A stretch of DNA of 38,383 nucleotides, taken from assembly GCA_964506935.1 (NCBI GenBank), contig CAZDOD010000005.1, forward strand, positions 1-38,383, read 5' to 3'. The notes below the pieces were generated by a model. It ran no database searches. It was not told the DNA's origin and was given only the letters and a program-made list of their open reading frames with translations. The position numbers and the translations under genes were made by a program. Positions 16,228 to 23,847 of this stretch are shown here, piece by piece. This stretch comes from CAZDOD01 sp964506935. GTDB taxonomy: Bacteria > Desulfobacterota > Zymogenia > Zymogenales > Zymogenaceae. Numbering within the stretch: position 1 is the first letter of the stretch; each line of letters opens with the position of its first letter.

Positions 16228-17862
16228 TTATTTGGTCATCGTGTATTTTTGGAGTCCCTCCGGAACATACCATTCGTTAAAATTGTAGCTGATACCCGCG
16301 GGCGCCGGCTCAATCCCGTGAAAGCGTGCGTGGACGACCGGCAGGGCCTCAGGGACATAGAGGAAGACGTAGGGGGCTTCGTCCGCCAGGATCTCCTGGA
16401 TTCGGAAATAGTATTTCTTTCTCTTTTGCTGGTCAAATATCTTGCGGCCATCTTCGAGGAGGCGATCGACCTCGGCGTTTTCAAATGATACGTGGTTTAG
16501 CTCGTCCGGGCCGGTCTTGGATGAGTGCCAGACGTCATAGAGATCGGGATCCTGGAGGATGTTCCAGCCGAGGATCATCGCCTCGAATTTTCTCGGCTCG
16601 ACAAACTCCGATAGAAAGGCCGCCCACTCGATGATCCTGATTTTTACTTCTATCCCCACATCTTTAAGCCGAGCCTGAATTATCTCGGCCGATTTGGCGC
16701 GGAGCTCGTTTCCCTGGTTGGTGATGATTGTAAACTTGAAGGGGACGCCGTCTTTATCGATGATTCCGTCCCCATTTGTATCTTCCCAGCCGACCTCAGA
16801 TAGTAGCTCCTTTGCCCTTTCGGGATTATATTCGTAGCGCTCCACGTCGGGGTTGTACTGCCATGTTCCGGGCTTGTATGGCCCCGTGGCTACCTCCCCC
16901 AGACCAAGAAGGACAATGTCTATGATCTCCTGTTTGTCTATTGCGTAAGAGATCGCCTTTCTCACACGCTTGTCGGCAAATTTAGGGTCCTTGAGATTGA
17001 AGCCTAGATATGCGTAACCGTTGGCGAGGTATTTGTACTTTTTGAAGTTCTTTTTAAATTTGTCGTCATCGGTCTGACGCTCATACTGGATCGGGGATAG
17101 TCCCATCCAGTCGACCCCCCCGGCCTTTAGCTCCAGGAACATCGTGGCCATATCGGGGATTACACGGTAGATCACCTTGTCGATGAATGGTCTCCCCTCA
17201 AAATAATTATGATTGGATACTAGTTCTATCTTTTCCCCCGTCTTCCATTTTAAGAAGTGATACGGGCCGGTGCCGACGGGATCCCTTGAGAGCTCAGACT
17301 TGGTTATGTCTTTTCCGGCGAGGAGGTGCTCGGGCAGTATCCACATGCTCCAACTTATCAGGGCGGGGGCGAATGGTTCATAATAAGTGACTACAAAGGT
17401 GTAGGGATCGGGGGCGCTCGCCGCCTTTACGAGGAGGTAGTCCCCGGCGTAGGCGGTCGGGGTTTTTTCATCTATAATAGTCTCATATGTAAACAAAATG
17501 TCTTCCGACGTGAATGGGGCGCCGTCCTGCCACTTGACGTCATCTCTCAGGTGGAAGGTGATTGTGAGGTTATCCTTTGAGATATCCCACGACTCGGCGA
17601 GATCGCCGACGATGTTGTAGTCCTTGTCGTATTTTACGAGGCCGTTATAGATAAAGCCGCATATCTCGTGGGATGCGCTGTCCGATGCGAGTATGGGGAT
17701 GAGGTTCGATGCGTCCCCGATCGAGCCGATGACTATGGCGTCGCCGTAGGCGGGGCCGGTGTCCTCACCGATAAGTTCCGAAGATCCCTCGTCATTTCCG
17801 CACGATGAGAAAACTATTGCCGCTAAAAAAAGTACTGAAAGAATTTTGTATATTTTCTTCAT
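16228..17862 (-). CDS. family 5 solute-binding lipoprotein (DppA/OppA type)
   Basis: The 544-residue periplasmic binding protein has a lipoprotein signal: a short basic start, a hydrophobic core and a lipobox ending at Cys21 (VFSSC), so it is tethered to a membrane. The mature part follows the SBP_bac_5 pattern, with 'DLAESWDISKDNLTITFHLRDDVKWQDGAPFTSEDI' cut into its usual strands, 'DPVGTGPYHFLKWKTGEKIEL', 'YRVIPDMATMFLELKAGGVDW' and 'RVRKAISYAIDKQEII'. Such proteins deliver di- or oligopeptides, and some carry sugars or nickel. It is the first gene of the importer string. It follows transaldolase by 58 bases and may share that gene's promoter, because I see no convincing promoter in the gap. 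Confidence 0.92.
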   Translation of the reverse strand: MKKIYKILSVLFLAAIVFSSCGNDEGSSELIGEDTGPAYGDAIVIGSIGDASNLIPILASDSASHEICGFIYNGLVKYDKDYNIVGDLAESWDISKDNLTITFHLRDDVKWQDGAPFTSEDILFTYETIIDEKTPTAYAGDYLLVKAASAPDPYTFVVTYYEPFAPALISWSMWILPEHLLAGKDITKSELSRDPVGTGPYHFLKWKTGEKIELVSNHNYFEGRPFIDKVIYRVIPDMATMFLELKAGGVDWMGLSPIQYERQTDDDKFKKNFKKYKYLANGYAYLGFNLKDPKFADKRVRKAISYAIDKQEIIDIVLLGLGEVATGPYKPGTWQYNPDVERYEYNPERAKELLSEVGWEDTNGDGIIDKDGVPFKFTIITNQGNELRAKSAEIIQARLKDVGIEVKIRIIEWAAFLSEFVEPRKFEAMILGWNILQDPDLYDVWHSSKTGPDELNHVSFENAEVDRLLEDGRKIFDQQKRKKYYFRIQEILADEAPYVFLYVPEALPVVHARFHGIEPAPAGISYNFNEWYVPEGLQKYTMTK

Positions 17863-17920
17863 CAGGGTTCCTTTTTCTATTGAGATTATTCTGAGACTAT
17901 ATTGCCTTTCCTGAAACTTC

Positions 17921-18565
17921 TTACTTTGGCACCTTCTCCCAATCGCTAAGGAAGAGATCGAGGCCCTTATCCGTCAGGGGGTGGGAGATGAGCTGTTTGA
18001 TTACTTTGAACGGGAGCGTGGCGACATCCGCACCTATGCGGGCGGCGTCGAGCACGTGAAGCGGTGTCCTTATGGATGCAACCAATACCTTTGTATCGAA
18101 TTCGTAATTTTCAAAGATGGTAACGATATCCTCGACGATATCTATGCCGTAGTGGGCGATGTCGTCAAGCCTCCCGATGAATGGGCTTACGTATGTCGCC
18201 CCCGCCTTTGCCGCAAACAGGGCCTGAAGGGGAGTAAAGACGAGGGTAACGTTGGTCTTTATCCCGGCCTCTGTGAGCGATTTGACGGCCTTTAGGCCTT
18301 CTAATATCATCGGTATCTTTATGACGATGTTTTTTCCTATCTTTGAAAGCTTTTCGGCCTCTTTAATCATCCCTTCGCTCTGGGTGCTGATCACCTCGGC
18401 GCTGACGGGGCCGTCGGTGATCTTTACGATCTCTCTCAGGACATCTTCGAACTTCTTTCCAGTCTTCGCAACGAGGGTGGGATTGGTGGTGACGCCGTCG
18501 ATGACACCCATCTCGGCGGCCTCCCTAATTTCAGAGACATCTGCAGTGTCGATAAATATCTCCAT
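17921..18565 (-). CDS. transaldolase, short TalC/FSA type
   Basis: The 214-residue enzyme moves a dihydroxyacetone unit between sugar phosphates (or acts as a fructose-6-phosphate aldolase) in the cytoplasm. It opens 'MEIFIDTADVSEIREA' and contains 'GVTTNPTLVAKTG'. The Schiff-base lysine is Lys83 in 'VIKIPM'. 'TLVFTPLQALFAAKAGATYVSPFIGRLDD' is cut into its usual strands, and the end 'ADVATLPFKVIKQLISHPLTDKGLDLF' is typical. The ATG at 18565 is chosen over an upstream start because GGAGG lies five bases before it and the family begins here. A good promoter precedes it. It is the first gene of the minus-strand run that leads into the peptide importer, although the metabolic link is not obvious. 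Confidence 0.92.
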   Translation of the reverse strand: MEIFIDTADVSEIREAAEMGVIDGVTTNPTLVAKTGKKFEDVLREIVKITDGPVSAEVISTQSEGMIKEAEKLSKIGKNIVIKIPMILEGLKAVKSLTEAGIKTNVTLVFTPLQALFAAKAGATYVSPFIGRLDDIAHYGIDIVEDIVTIFENYEFDTKVLVASIRTPLHVLDAARIGADVATLPFKVIKQLISHPLTDKGLDLFLSDWEKVPK

Positions 18566-18596
18566 CTTATCCTCCACTTTCCCTTTTAGTTTTCCG

Positions 18597-18625
18597 ATTT
18601 TATCTCTATATTCGTTATTGGTCAA
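18597..18625 (-). promoter_or_regulatory. promoter for transaldolase and perhaps the importer operon
   Basis: On the minus strand TTGACC (complement of 18620-18625), a 17-base spacer and TAAAAT (complement of 18597-18602) lie about 30 bases before the transaldolase ATG at 18565. Confidence 0.6.
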
Positions 18626-18688
18626 GAGATTTATAAAAACGCTTTTTGCGAATAAAGTTTCAGCGATAAAAGAAGAAAGATAAGGCTA

Positions 18689-18717
18689 TTGACAAAGATT
18701 TTTTTATCCAATAGACT
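18689..18717 (+). promoter_or_regulatory. promoter for the hypoxanthine phosphoribosyltransferase gene
   Basis: A perfect TTGACA (18689-18694), a 17-base spacer and TAGACT (18712-18717) lie 33 bases before the ATG at 18751. They are back to back with the transaldolase promoter. Confidence 0.55.
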
Positions 18718-18750
18718 TTAAAGCGATTCAGGTGTGGGGAGCTATATACT

Positions 18751-19278
18751 ATGATAAAAGAAGAAAAAAAAATACTGTTTGACCGAGAAGAGATAGAGAG
18801 GGCGGTGTCAGATCTCGCGGCGGTGATCAACGAAGACTATCGGGGCAAGAAGATGCTCATGGTCGGGATATTGAAGGGGGCATTTGTCTTCATGTCGGAT
18901 CTGATACGCAAGCTCGATATAGATGTCTCGGTCGACTTCGTGGTGCTCAGGTCTTACGGTTCCGGAAAGACGTCATCGGGGGAGGTCGAGGTGATAAGGG
19001 ACCTCGATGATCCTATAGAGGGGAAGGATGTCCTTATCGTGGAGGATATCGTGGACACCGGAATCTCCTTAAGATACTTCAGGGATCAACTCCTTGTCCG
19101 AAGCCCGAAGTCCTTAAAGATATGCGCCCTTATCGACAAAAAGGCAAGGCGGGAGGTCGAGATCGATGTGGATTATGTCGGCCTCGAGATGGAGGACGGT
19201 TTTGTCGTCGGCTACGGGATCGACTACGACGAGAGGTATCGAAATCTCCCCGATATATGGGTGCTCGACGAGGAATAG
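18751..19278 (+). CDS. hpt: hypoxanthine phosphoribosyltransferase
   Basis: The 175-residue purine salvage enzyme adds ribose phosphate from PRPP to hypoxanthine or guanine. The PRPP-binding loop 'VLIVEDIVDTGISL' is at about residues 94-107. The 'GILKGAFVFMSDL' segment, the flexible loop 'LRSYGSGKTSSGEVEVIRDL' and the late 'DFVVGYGIDYDERYRNLPDIWVL' motif with its purine-contact residues are all present, the last in near-consensus form. The length fits the bacterial Hpt family (about 175-185). The ATG has GGGGAG ten bases upstream. Confidence 0.93.
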   Translation: MIKEEKKILFDREEIERAVSDLAAVINEDYRGKKMLMVGILKGAFVFMSDLIRKLDIDVSVDFVVLRSYGSGKTSSGEVEVIRDLDDPIEGKDVLIVEDIVDTGISLRYFRDQLLVRSPKSLKICALIDKKARREVEIDVDYVGLEMEDGFVVGYGIDYDERYRNLPDIWVLDEE

Positions 19279-19385
19279 AATTTTTCAATAATTTTATGTT
19301 GAGATCAGATGGTAAAAGGGGGAGGGAATAATCAAGTTTGGGGAATGGACACAAACTCCTCGATTGATCCTTAACAGGCAATTTA

Positions 19386-19922
19386 ATGACCCTTGTAAAC
19401 TGCCCTGTGTGCAATTTCACGATAAGCGATTCGGATAAATCCTGCCCCCGCTGCGGAAATCCCATAAGAAAGGTCGCTTCCAAAAAAGAGCCTAGAAGGA
19501 GTCTCATCTGGGGTTACGAGTATAAGAGCAGTGCCGAGATATTCGGCTTTCCCATTTTACATATAGCGATCGGGAGGGACGAAGATACCGGAAGGCTCCT
19601 TGTTGCGAGGGGGATAATCGCGATAGGCCAGTTCGGGATCGGGCTCATCACGATCGCACAGTTCGGGATAGGGCTCCTCTTCGGCCTCGGCCAGTTTGTC
19701 GGTGGAATCTTTGCCATAGGGCAATTTGCCCTCGGCCTTTCCTTCGGCCTGGGGCAGTTCGCCACGGGCACGACCGCCATAGGTCAGTTCGCCTTCGGGA
19801 GATACGTCCTTGCCCAGATAGGTTTCGGAGAGCACGTTTGGTCGACGAAGATAAGAGACCCCGAGGCGGTGGAGTATTTCACTAATCTTTGGGATCAGAT
19901 AAGATATCTGATTGGCTGGTGA
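19386..19922 (+). CDS. zinc-ribbon protein with IGQF glycine-rich repeats
   Basis: The 178-residue protein starts with a zinc ribbon (Cys6/Cys9 and Cys20/Cys23; CPVC and CPRC). From about residue 75 to 148 it carries seven units of a glycine-rich repeat centred on IGQF or a close variant. The Gln positions are 82, 92, 103, 113, 124, 134 and 144, so steps alternate mostly between 10 and 11 residues. The segment is hydrophobic with small residues at fixed positions. It could be a beta-roll or a string of short membrane-associated turns; I cannot decide from sequence. The C terminus (150-178) is polar and aromatic. The upstream ribosome binding site is weak. No function is assigned. Confidence 0.65.
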   Translation: MTLVNCPVCNFTISDSDKSCPRCGNPIRKVASKKEPRRSLIWGYEYKSSAEIFGFPILHIAIGRDEDTGRLLVARGIIAIGQFGIGLITIAQFGIGLLFGLGQFVGGIFAIGQFALGLSFGLGQFATGTTAIGQFAFGRYVLAQIGFGEHVWSTKIRDPEAVEYFTNLWDQIRYLIGW

Positions 19923-20042
19923 CAAAACTTAAAGTCATCGAAGATTATTCCGTTTCTGATAGTTTTTCTGAATTGTTTAGATAGGGGCAATGTTTTTGGG
20001 GCTTTTGAAAATGTCCTTTTCTTTGGCGGGTTTTTCAAAAAG

Positions 20043-21122
20043 TCACGAGTAATCGCTCACCCACGTGGTCTTTGCGAGGGAGATCCCGTCTCTGAATGCA
20101 TTCTTAACCTGATACATGGCCTTATCTGCCTCGCCGATGAGCTCGGCATAGCTTGACGCGTCCTCGGGGATTGCAGCTACTCCGAAGCTGGCTGTCAGCT
20201 TGATGTTGAGCCCTTCACTCTTCAGAAAATAGGTCTTCTTGATTTTGTTTCTTATCTCCTTTGCGAATTCATAGGCCTCTGACTTATCGGTGTTCGGTAA
20301 GAGAATCACGAACTCGTCGCCGCCGTAGCGAATTCCTACATCATGCTCTCTGGCGCATTTTTGCAAAAGCTCCCCAAACTCCTTTAGGGTCCTGCTCCCC
20401 ACCAGATGCCCGTATTTGTCGTTGACGTTTTTGAAGTAGTCGAGGTCAATGAATATCATAGCCACCTGACGTATGTCCCTGATATTTTCATCTTCGACTA
20501 TCTGACCATCGAGGAGCTGGTTTAGAAATCTTGAGTTGTAGAGCCCCGTGAGCTCGTCGATGAGGATGAGCCTCTTTGCCATGTCGTAGTAACGGGCGTT
20601 TTCGAGGGCTATGGCCGTATAATCCGCCAGAATTGACAAAATCCTGAGATCATCCTCCTCGTATTGCTCCTCGACATCGCAATAGTTTATTAGCTCTATC
20701 ACACCCATGGTTTTCCCCTTGCTGTTTACGGGTACACATATGATGGACTTGGTCTCAAAATCGGATATGTTATCGGCCTTGGGTGAAAAACGGGGGTCTT
20801 TACTAACGTCAGAAACCAAGAGCGGCTCCCCATTCTCGGCGACCCAGCCGGCTATCCCCTCTCCGATTTTAAGCCGTATGTCTTTGATCTTGTCGGCCTT
20901 TTCCCCTACAACTATCTCGAAAAAAAGTTCATTCGTCTTCTCATCCATAAGAAGTAACGACCAATTCTTAGGGTGAAGAAGAACGCTTATCTGTTGCATT
21001 ATTATCGAGAGGATTTCTCTGTAATTGAGACTCGATGTAAGGGCGGTTACTATTTCGTTTATAGAGGAAAATTCCTTGTTTCCTAGCAAGGTCTCATCTG
21101 TGTTTTTTCTTTTTTTTGCCAT
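20043..21122 (-). CDS. GAF-GGDEF diguanylate cyclase
   Basis: The 359-residue soluble protein has a GAF sensory domain (about residues 20-180, with 'GEGIAGWVAENGEPLLVSDV' in two family strands and 'IICVPVNSKGKTMGVIEL') and a GGDEF domain (about 185-355). The catalytic loop is intact: 'RYGGDEF' with GGDEF starting at residue 267, and 'FIDLDYFKNVNDKYGHLVGSRTL' supplies the metal-binding and substrate residues. An I-site RxxD (Arg258-Asp261, REHD) lies exactly five residues before GGDEF, so product inhibition by cyclic di-GMP is expected. No EAL domain follows. The ligand of the GAF domain is unknown. The gene is on the minus strand with its own promoter, facing away from the MJ0042 gene. Confidence 0.93.
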   Translation of the reverse strand: MAKKRKNTDETLLGNKEFSSINEIVTALTSSLNYREILSIIMQQISVLLHPKNWSLLLMDEKTNELFFEIVVGEKADKIKDIRLKIGEGIAGWVAENGEPLLVSDVSKDPRFSPKADNISDFETKSIICVPVNSKGKTMGVIELINYCDVEEQYEEDDLRILSILADYTAIALENARYYDMAKRLILIDELTGLYNSRFLNQLLDGQIVEDENIRDIRQVAMIFIDLDYFKNVNDKYGHLVGSRTLKEFGELLQKCAREHDVGIRYGGDEFVILLPNTDKSEAYEFAKEIRNKIKKTYFLKSEGLNIKLTASFGVAAIPEDASSYAELIGEADKAMYQVKNAFRDGISLAKTTWVSDYS

Positions 21123-21177
21123 CCGCGAAGAAATAATCCAAGTGAATTTGAATTTTTAAAAAATACCTTTTTGGTTT

Positions 21178-21206
21178 ATTATACCCGTAAATAATTAGAA
21201 ATACAA
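21178..21206 (-). promoter_or_regulatory. promoter for the diguanylate cyclase gene
   Basis: On the minus strand a perfect TATAAT (complement of 21178-21183) lies 17 bases after TTGTAT (complement of 21201-21206). It sits about 55 bases before the ATG at 21122. Confidence 0.5.
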
Positions 21207-21237
21207 GGATATAAGGTATCATGGATGGGTTTTTTCC

Positions 21238-21265
21238 TTGTAAAATGTCCAACGAATGATATAAT
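21238..21265 (+). promoter_or_regulatory. promoter for the MJ0042/DUF3426 gene
   Basis: TTGTAA (21238-21243), a 16-base spacer and a perfect TATAAT (21260-21265) lie about 48 bases before the ATG at 21313. Confidence 0.55.
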
Positions 21266-21312
21266 CTAAAATTGGGGATGGATTTTTTCAGACTTACTTG
21301 GGAGAGGGAAAA

Positions 21313-22566
21313 ATGATAGTGTCATGTACTCATTGTGGAGTCAAATTTAATCTCCCCAACGAGAAGATGAAACCCGAAGGGGTGAAGATTCGATGCACAA
21401 AGTGCAAGAATATCTTTGCGGTTCCGGGGACCAAAGAAAGCATTCCCTCCAAAGATTTTGCTACTGAGCAAGATTCATTGCAAGAGGACATGGGGGATGA
21501 TCTCGCCGAATTCGACACGGGTGGGGATGATCTGGATCTAGGTACAGGAGACGCATCCGACTTCGATCTCGGGGATGACATAGATCTGGATACCGGTTTT
21601 ACTGAGGGCGAAGGATCAAAAGGGATAGAGTTTGAGACAGGGGGGGGAGAAGGGGCTGAATTTGATACCGAAGGACCCGCTGGATTCGACTTCGATGAAG
21701 GTGTACCATCAAGCGGTGAAGGTAAGACAGATACACAGGGAAACCTCGGGGATTTGGATCTCTCCCTGGATGATTCATCCGATGCCTCCGGAAAAGACCT
21801 CGCCTCGGATCTCGGTGGCGATTTCGATCTCCCGTCTTTCGATGAGGGAGTGGCGGGGGATTCAACCTTCGGGAATGAAGCCAAAATTAAAGGAGGGGGA
21901 GGTGGATTTGATATAGGAGATTCCTTGGATATGGGGATGGATGTGGAACCCCTCGGAGAGATCGGGGCACCGCTGGGGGGGATTGAGGAATCTCCACGCT
22001 TTGCAAGGACTCCCAAGAGAGCAAAGGCACAGAGGAGAAGCCCACTCCTTGTGGCACTGTTTATAGTCTTCTTGATGACGGCGGCGGCTTATTTCGGATA
22101 CAAGACCTTTTTTGGCGGTGAGGAATTCGACATCACCACGATATCTTATCTATTCAAGGGGAAGGAAGACCCCATGGAAGGCCTCAAGGTCGTTGAGGAT
22201 AAGATAAATTACTTTTACGCCCTCAACAATGAGGCGGGAAAGGTTTTAGTGATCGAAGGGTTGGTACTTAACGACTCCAATCTGGCCAAGGGACATATTA
22301 AGGTCGTACTGAAACTGTATGATAAAAACGGCAGCGAATTGAAACAGCGTAATGCTTTTTGTGGGAATATCCTTTCCGTTGAAGAGCTGGAGAGCCTCTC
22401 GAAAGGTGAGATAGATAAGATACTCTCCAATGAGACCGGCCTGAATTTCGATAACGCCCATATTAAATCTAAGGCCACGGTACCGTTTATGGTCGTCATA
22501 TTTGGCATCCCAGAGAACACAGATAATTTCAAAATCGAGATCGTAGAAGCAAAGAACGTGGGGTAG
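21313..22566 (+). CDS. MJ0042 zinc-finger, DUF3426-type membrane protein
   Basis: The 417-residue protein begins with an MJ0042-type zinc finger (Cys5, Cys8, Cys28, Cys31; 'CTHCGVKFNLPNEKM'). A long acidic, glycine-rich disordered stretch follows (about residues 45-230), with repeated 'DLGD', 'EFDTGG' and 'DFDL' units. One membrane helix lies near residues 243-265 ('LLVALFIVFLMTAAAYFGY'). The extracytoplasmic C-terminal domain, with 'VLVIEGLVLNDSNLAKGHIKV', matches the DUF3426 pattern. Such zinc-finger proteins are common in Deltaproteobacteria and Desulfobacterota; their exact role is unsettled. The ATG at 21313 has GGAGAGG immediately upstream and is preferred to a TTG five codons earlier. 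It is divergent from the diguanylate cyclase gene. Confidence 0.82.
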   Translation: MIVSCTHCGVKFNLPNEKMKPEGVKIRCTKCKNIFAVPGTKESIPSKDFATEQDSLQEDMGDDLAEFDTGGDDLDLGTGDASDFDLGDDIDLDTGFTEGEGSKGIEFETGGGEGAEFDTEGPAGFDFDEGVPSSGEGKTDTQGNLGDLDLSLDDSSDASGKDLASDLGGDFDLPSFDEGVAGDSTFGNEAKIKGGGGGFDIGDSLDMGMDVEPLGEIGAPLGGIEESPRFARTPKRAKAQRRSPLLVALFIVFLMTAAAYFGYKTFFGGEEFDITTISYLFKGKEDPMEGLKVVEDKINYFYALNNEAGKVLVIEGLVLNDSNLAKGHIKVVLKLYDKNGSELKQRNAFCGNILSVEELESLSKGEIDKILSNETGLNFDNAHIKSKATVPFMVVIFGIPENTDNFKIEIVEAKNVG

Positions 22567-22693
22567 GGCGGGCTTATTGTAGAGGAGGGTGGTGATGGGA
22601 CGCCTCATTTGTGGTAATCTAATTGTCAAAGTCTCATGTCTAATTTGAGTCTTGGCATCCCCAAATAATTTAAAATCAACCCAAATTTATTAT

Positions 22694-23444
22694 TCAATTC
22701 CTATATTCATCGAGGCCCTCTTGGATGATATTCTTTATGTCTGACGTGAGGTCTTCGATCGTATCATGACTGTAATTTGTTATTTCGATGGGTTTATGGA
22801 TTATCATCTTTGCCCGGCCGGGAAATAGTCTGAATGTCTTTGCCGGGAGTATCTTTTTTGTGTTGATGATGGTTACCGGGAGTATCGGGATGCCGAGATC
22901 AAGCGCCATACGAAATGCGCCCTTCTTGAACTCGCCCAGCCTGCCCGTTTTGCTCCTTGTCCCCTCGGCGAAGAATATCACCGAAGTTCCGTCAACGATT
23001 CTCTTCTTAGCCTCTTCAAGGGACGCCTTTGCCGCCTCCCTGTTGGATCGATCGATGTAGATCTGCTCCGTCTTTTCACAGACATATCCAAATATTGGAA
23101 TCTTCCTCAACTCCTTTTTCATGACCCATATAATATCGACCAGGAGCCAGCCGTGCAAGACAAAGATGTCGTAGTGGCTCTGGTGGTTGGAGATGATCAC
23201 GTAGGATCGCCTTTTTTCTATGTTTTCCCTTCCTGTTACCGTAACGCACATCGGGGTGATGAAACTGCACATCCTCGACCACGAAAAGCCTATGACCATA
23301 CGCGCAACTTTCGGGCCAACAAGTAGCAGTATCATCAGGACGAAACCGCAGACAAAGTAAATGATCAAGAAAAGGGGGGGTAAAGATGAGATACTTATAC
23401 GGCTGATAGAGTGTATATAAAAAATTTCTCAGGCTCTTTCTCAT
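22694..23444 (-). pseudogene. PlsC-type 1-acylglycerol-3-phosphate acyltransferase with apparent frameshift
   Basis: This enzyme acylates lysophosphatidic acid in membrane lipid synthesis. The HX4D motif is 'NHQSHYD', and the second motif 'FAEGTRSKTGRLGEFKKGAFRMA' is clear when read in its two blocks. The intact frame ends at 22694 but has no proper start: a TTG at 23368 lacks a ribosome binding site. A second frame begins at ATG 23444 and reads MRKSLRNFLYTLYQPYKYLI, a normal basic and aromatic opening for this family. The two frames join if one C is removed from the run of seven (plus-strand G at 23374-23380), giving 249 residues with a first membrane helix at about 20-43. Either a sequencing error at the homopolymer or a true phase-variable or inactivating frameshift explains this. 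A promoter lies just before 23444. Confidence 0.75.
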
Positions 23445-23475
23445 AAAATGACCAAAGTATAACCTATTTGGAAAC

Positions 23476-23504
23476 AGGATAGTAAAGGTGGAGGGGAGAG
23501 TCAA
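23476..23504 (-). promoter_or_regulatory. promoter for the plsC-type gene
   Basis: On the minus strand TTGACT (complement of 23499-23504), a 17-base spacer and TATCCT (complement of 23476-23481) lie about 31 bases before the ATG at 23444. This supports the frame-A start of the acyltransferase rather than the downstream TTG. Confidence 0.5.
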
Positions 23505-23791
23505 GACAGTTAAATTTAATCTTGATGTGTATCCTTGCGGCAGGCGGATTTTCCCTCTGGGGATTTTGAAACATCTAAAATTATCTGATCTCAGACTTTA
23601 CTTATATCCAAAATTTTGTCTCTTGACAAGAGATTTTATGTATCTTTGTGATCGGATAGGGGATCATGTGATCTGTAAAATCCAACCGATTCCAAAATTG
23701 ATTTGCAATATTTCAAGTTAGAGGTTATCATAAAATAGTGTCCGTTCAAAAGAGGTATCTTATTATTCCTTTTTCAAGTAGGTGCTTTTAA

Positions 23792-23819
23792 TTGTATTTT
23801 TGATTGAGATTTCTATATT
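23792..23819 (+). promoter_or_regulatory. weak candidate promoter for the phosphohydrolase-epimerase genes
   Basis: TTGTAT (23792-23797), a 16-base spacer and TATATT (23814-23819) precede the GTG start at 23848 by about 28 bases. The -35 match is poor. Confidence 0.35.
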
Positions 23820-23847
23820 CTTATTCCCTTTTTGAGGAAAGGTGATA

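Larger units (their letters stand above)
23445..23847. other. 403-base intergenic region with promoters and a palindrome
   Basis: This gap separates divergent genes and holds the plsC-side promoter and a weak plus-strand promoter near 23792. A perfect 15-base palindrome TCTCTTGACAAGAGA lies at 23619-23633; it contains a TTGACA but no -10 box at the right distance. A 77-codon plus-strand frame at 23488-23721 has no ribosome binding site and an unconvincing composition, so I do not call it a gene. Confidence 0.5.

Noticed and set aside
23076..23504. 142-codon minus-strand ORF over the plsC gene as a separate protein
   Set aside because: Only its first part is meaningful, as the displaced N terminus of plsC; the rest is the wrong frame of the acyltransferase.
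23488..23721. 77-codon plus-strand ORF in the plsC-phosphohydrolase gap
   Set aside because: No ribosome binding site, no recognisable motif, and it overlaps the plsC promoter region; probably chance.
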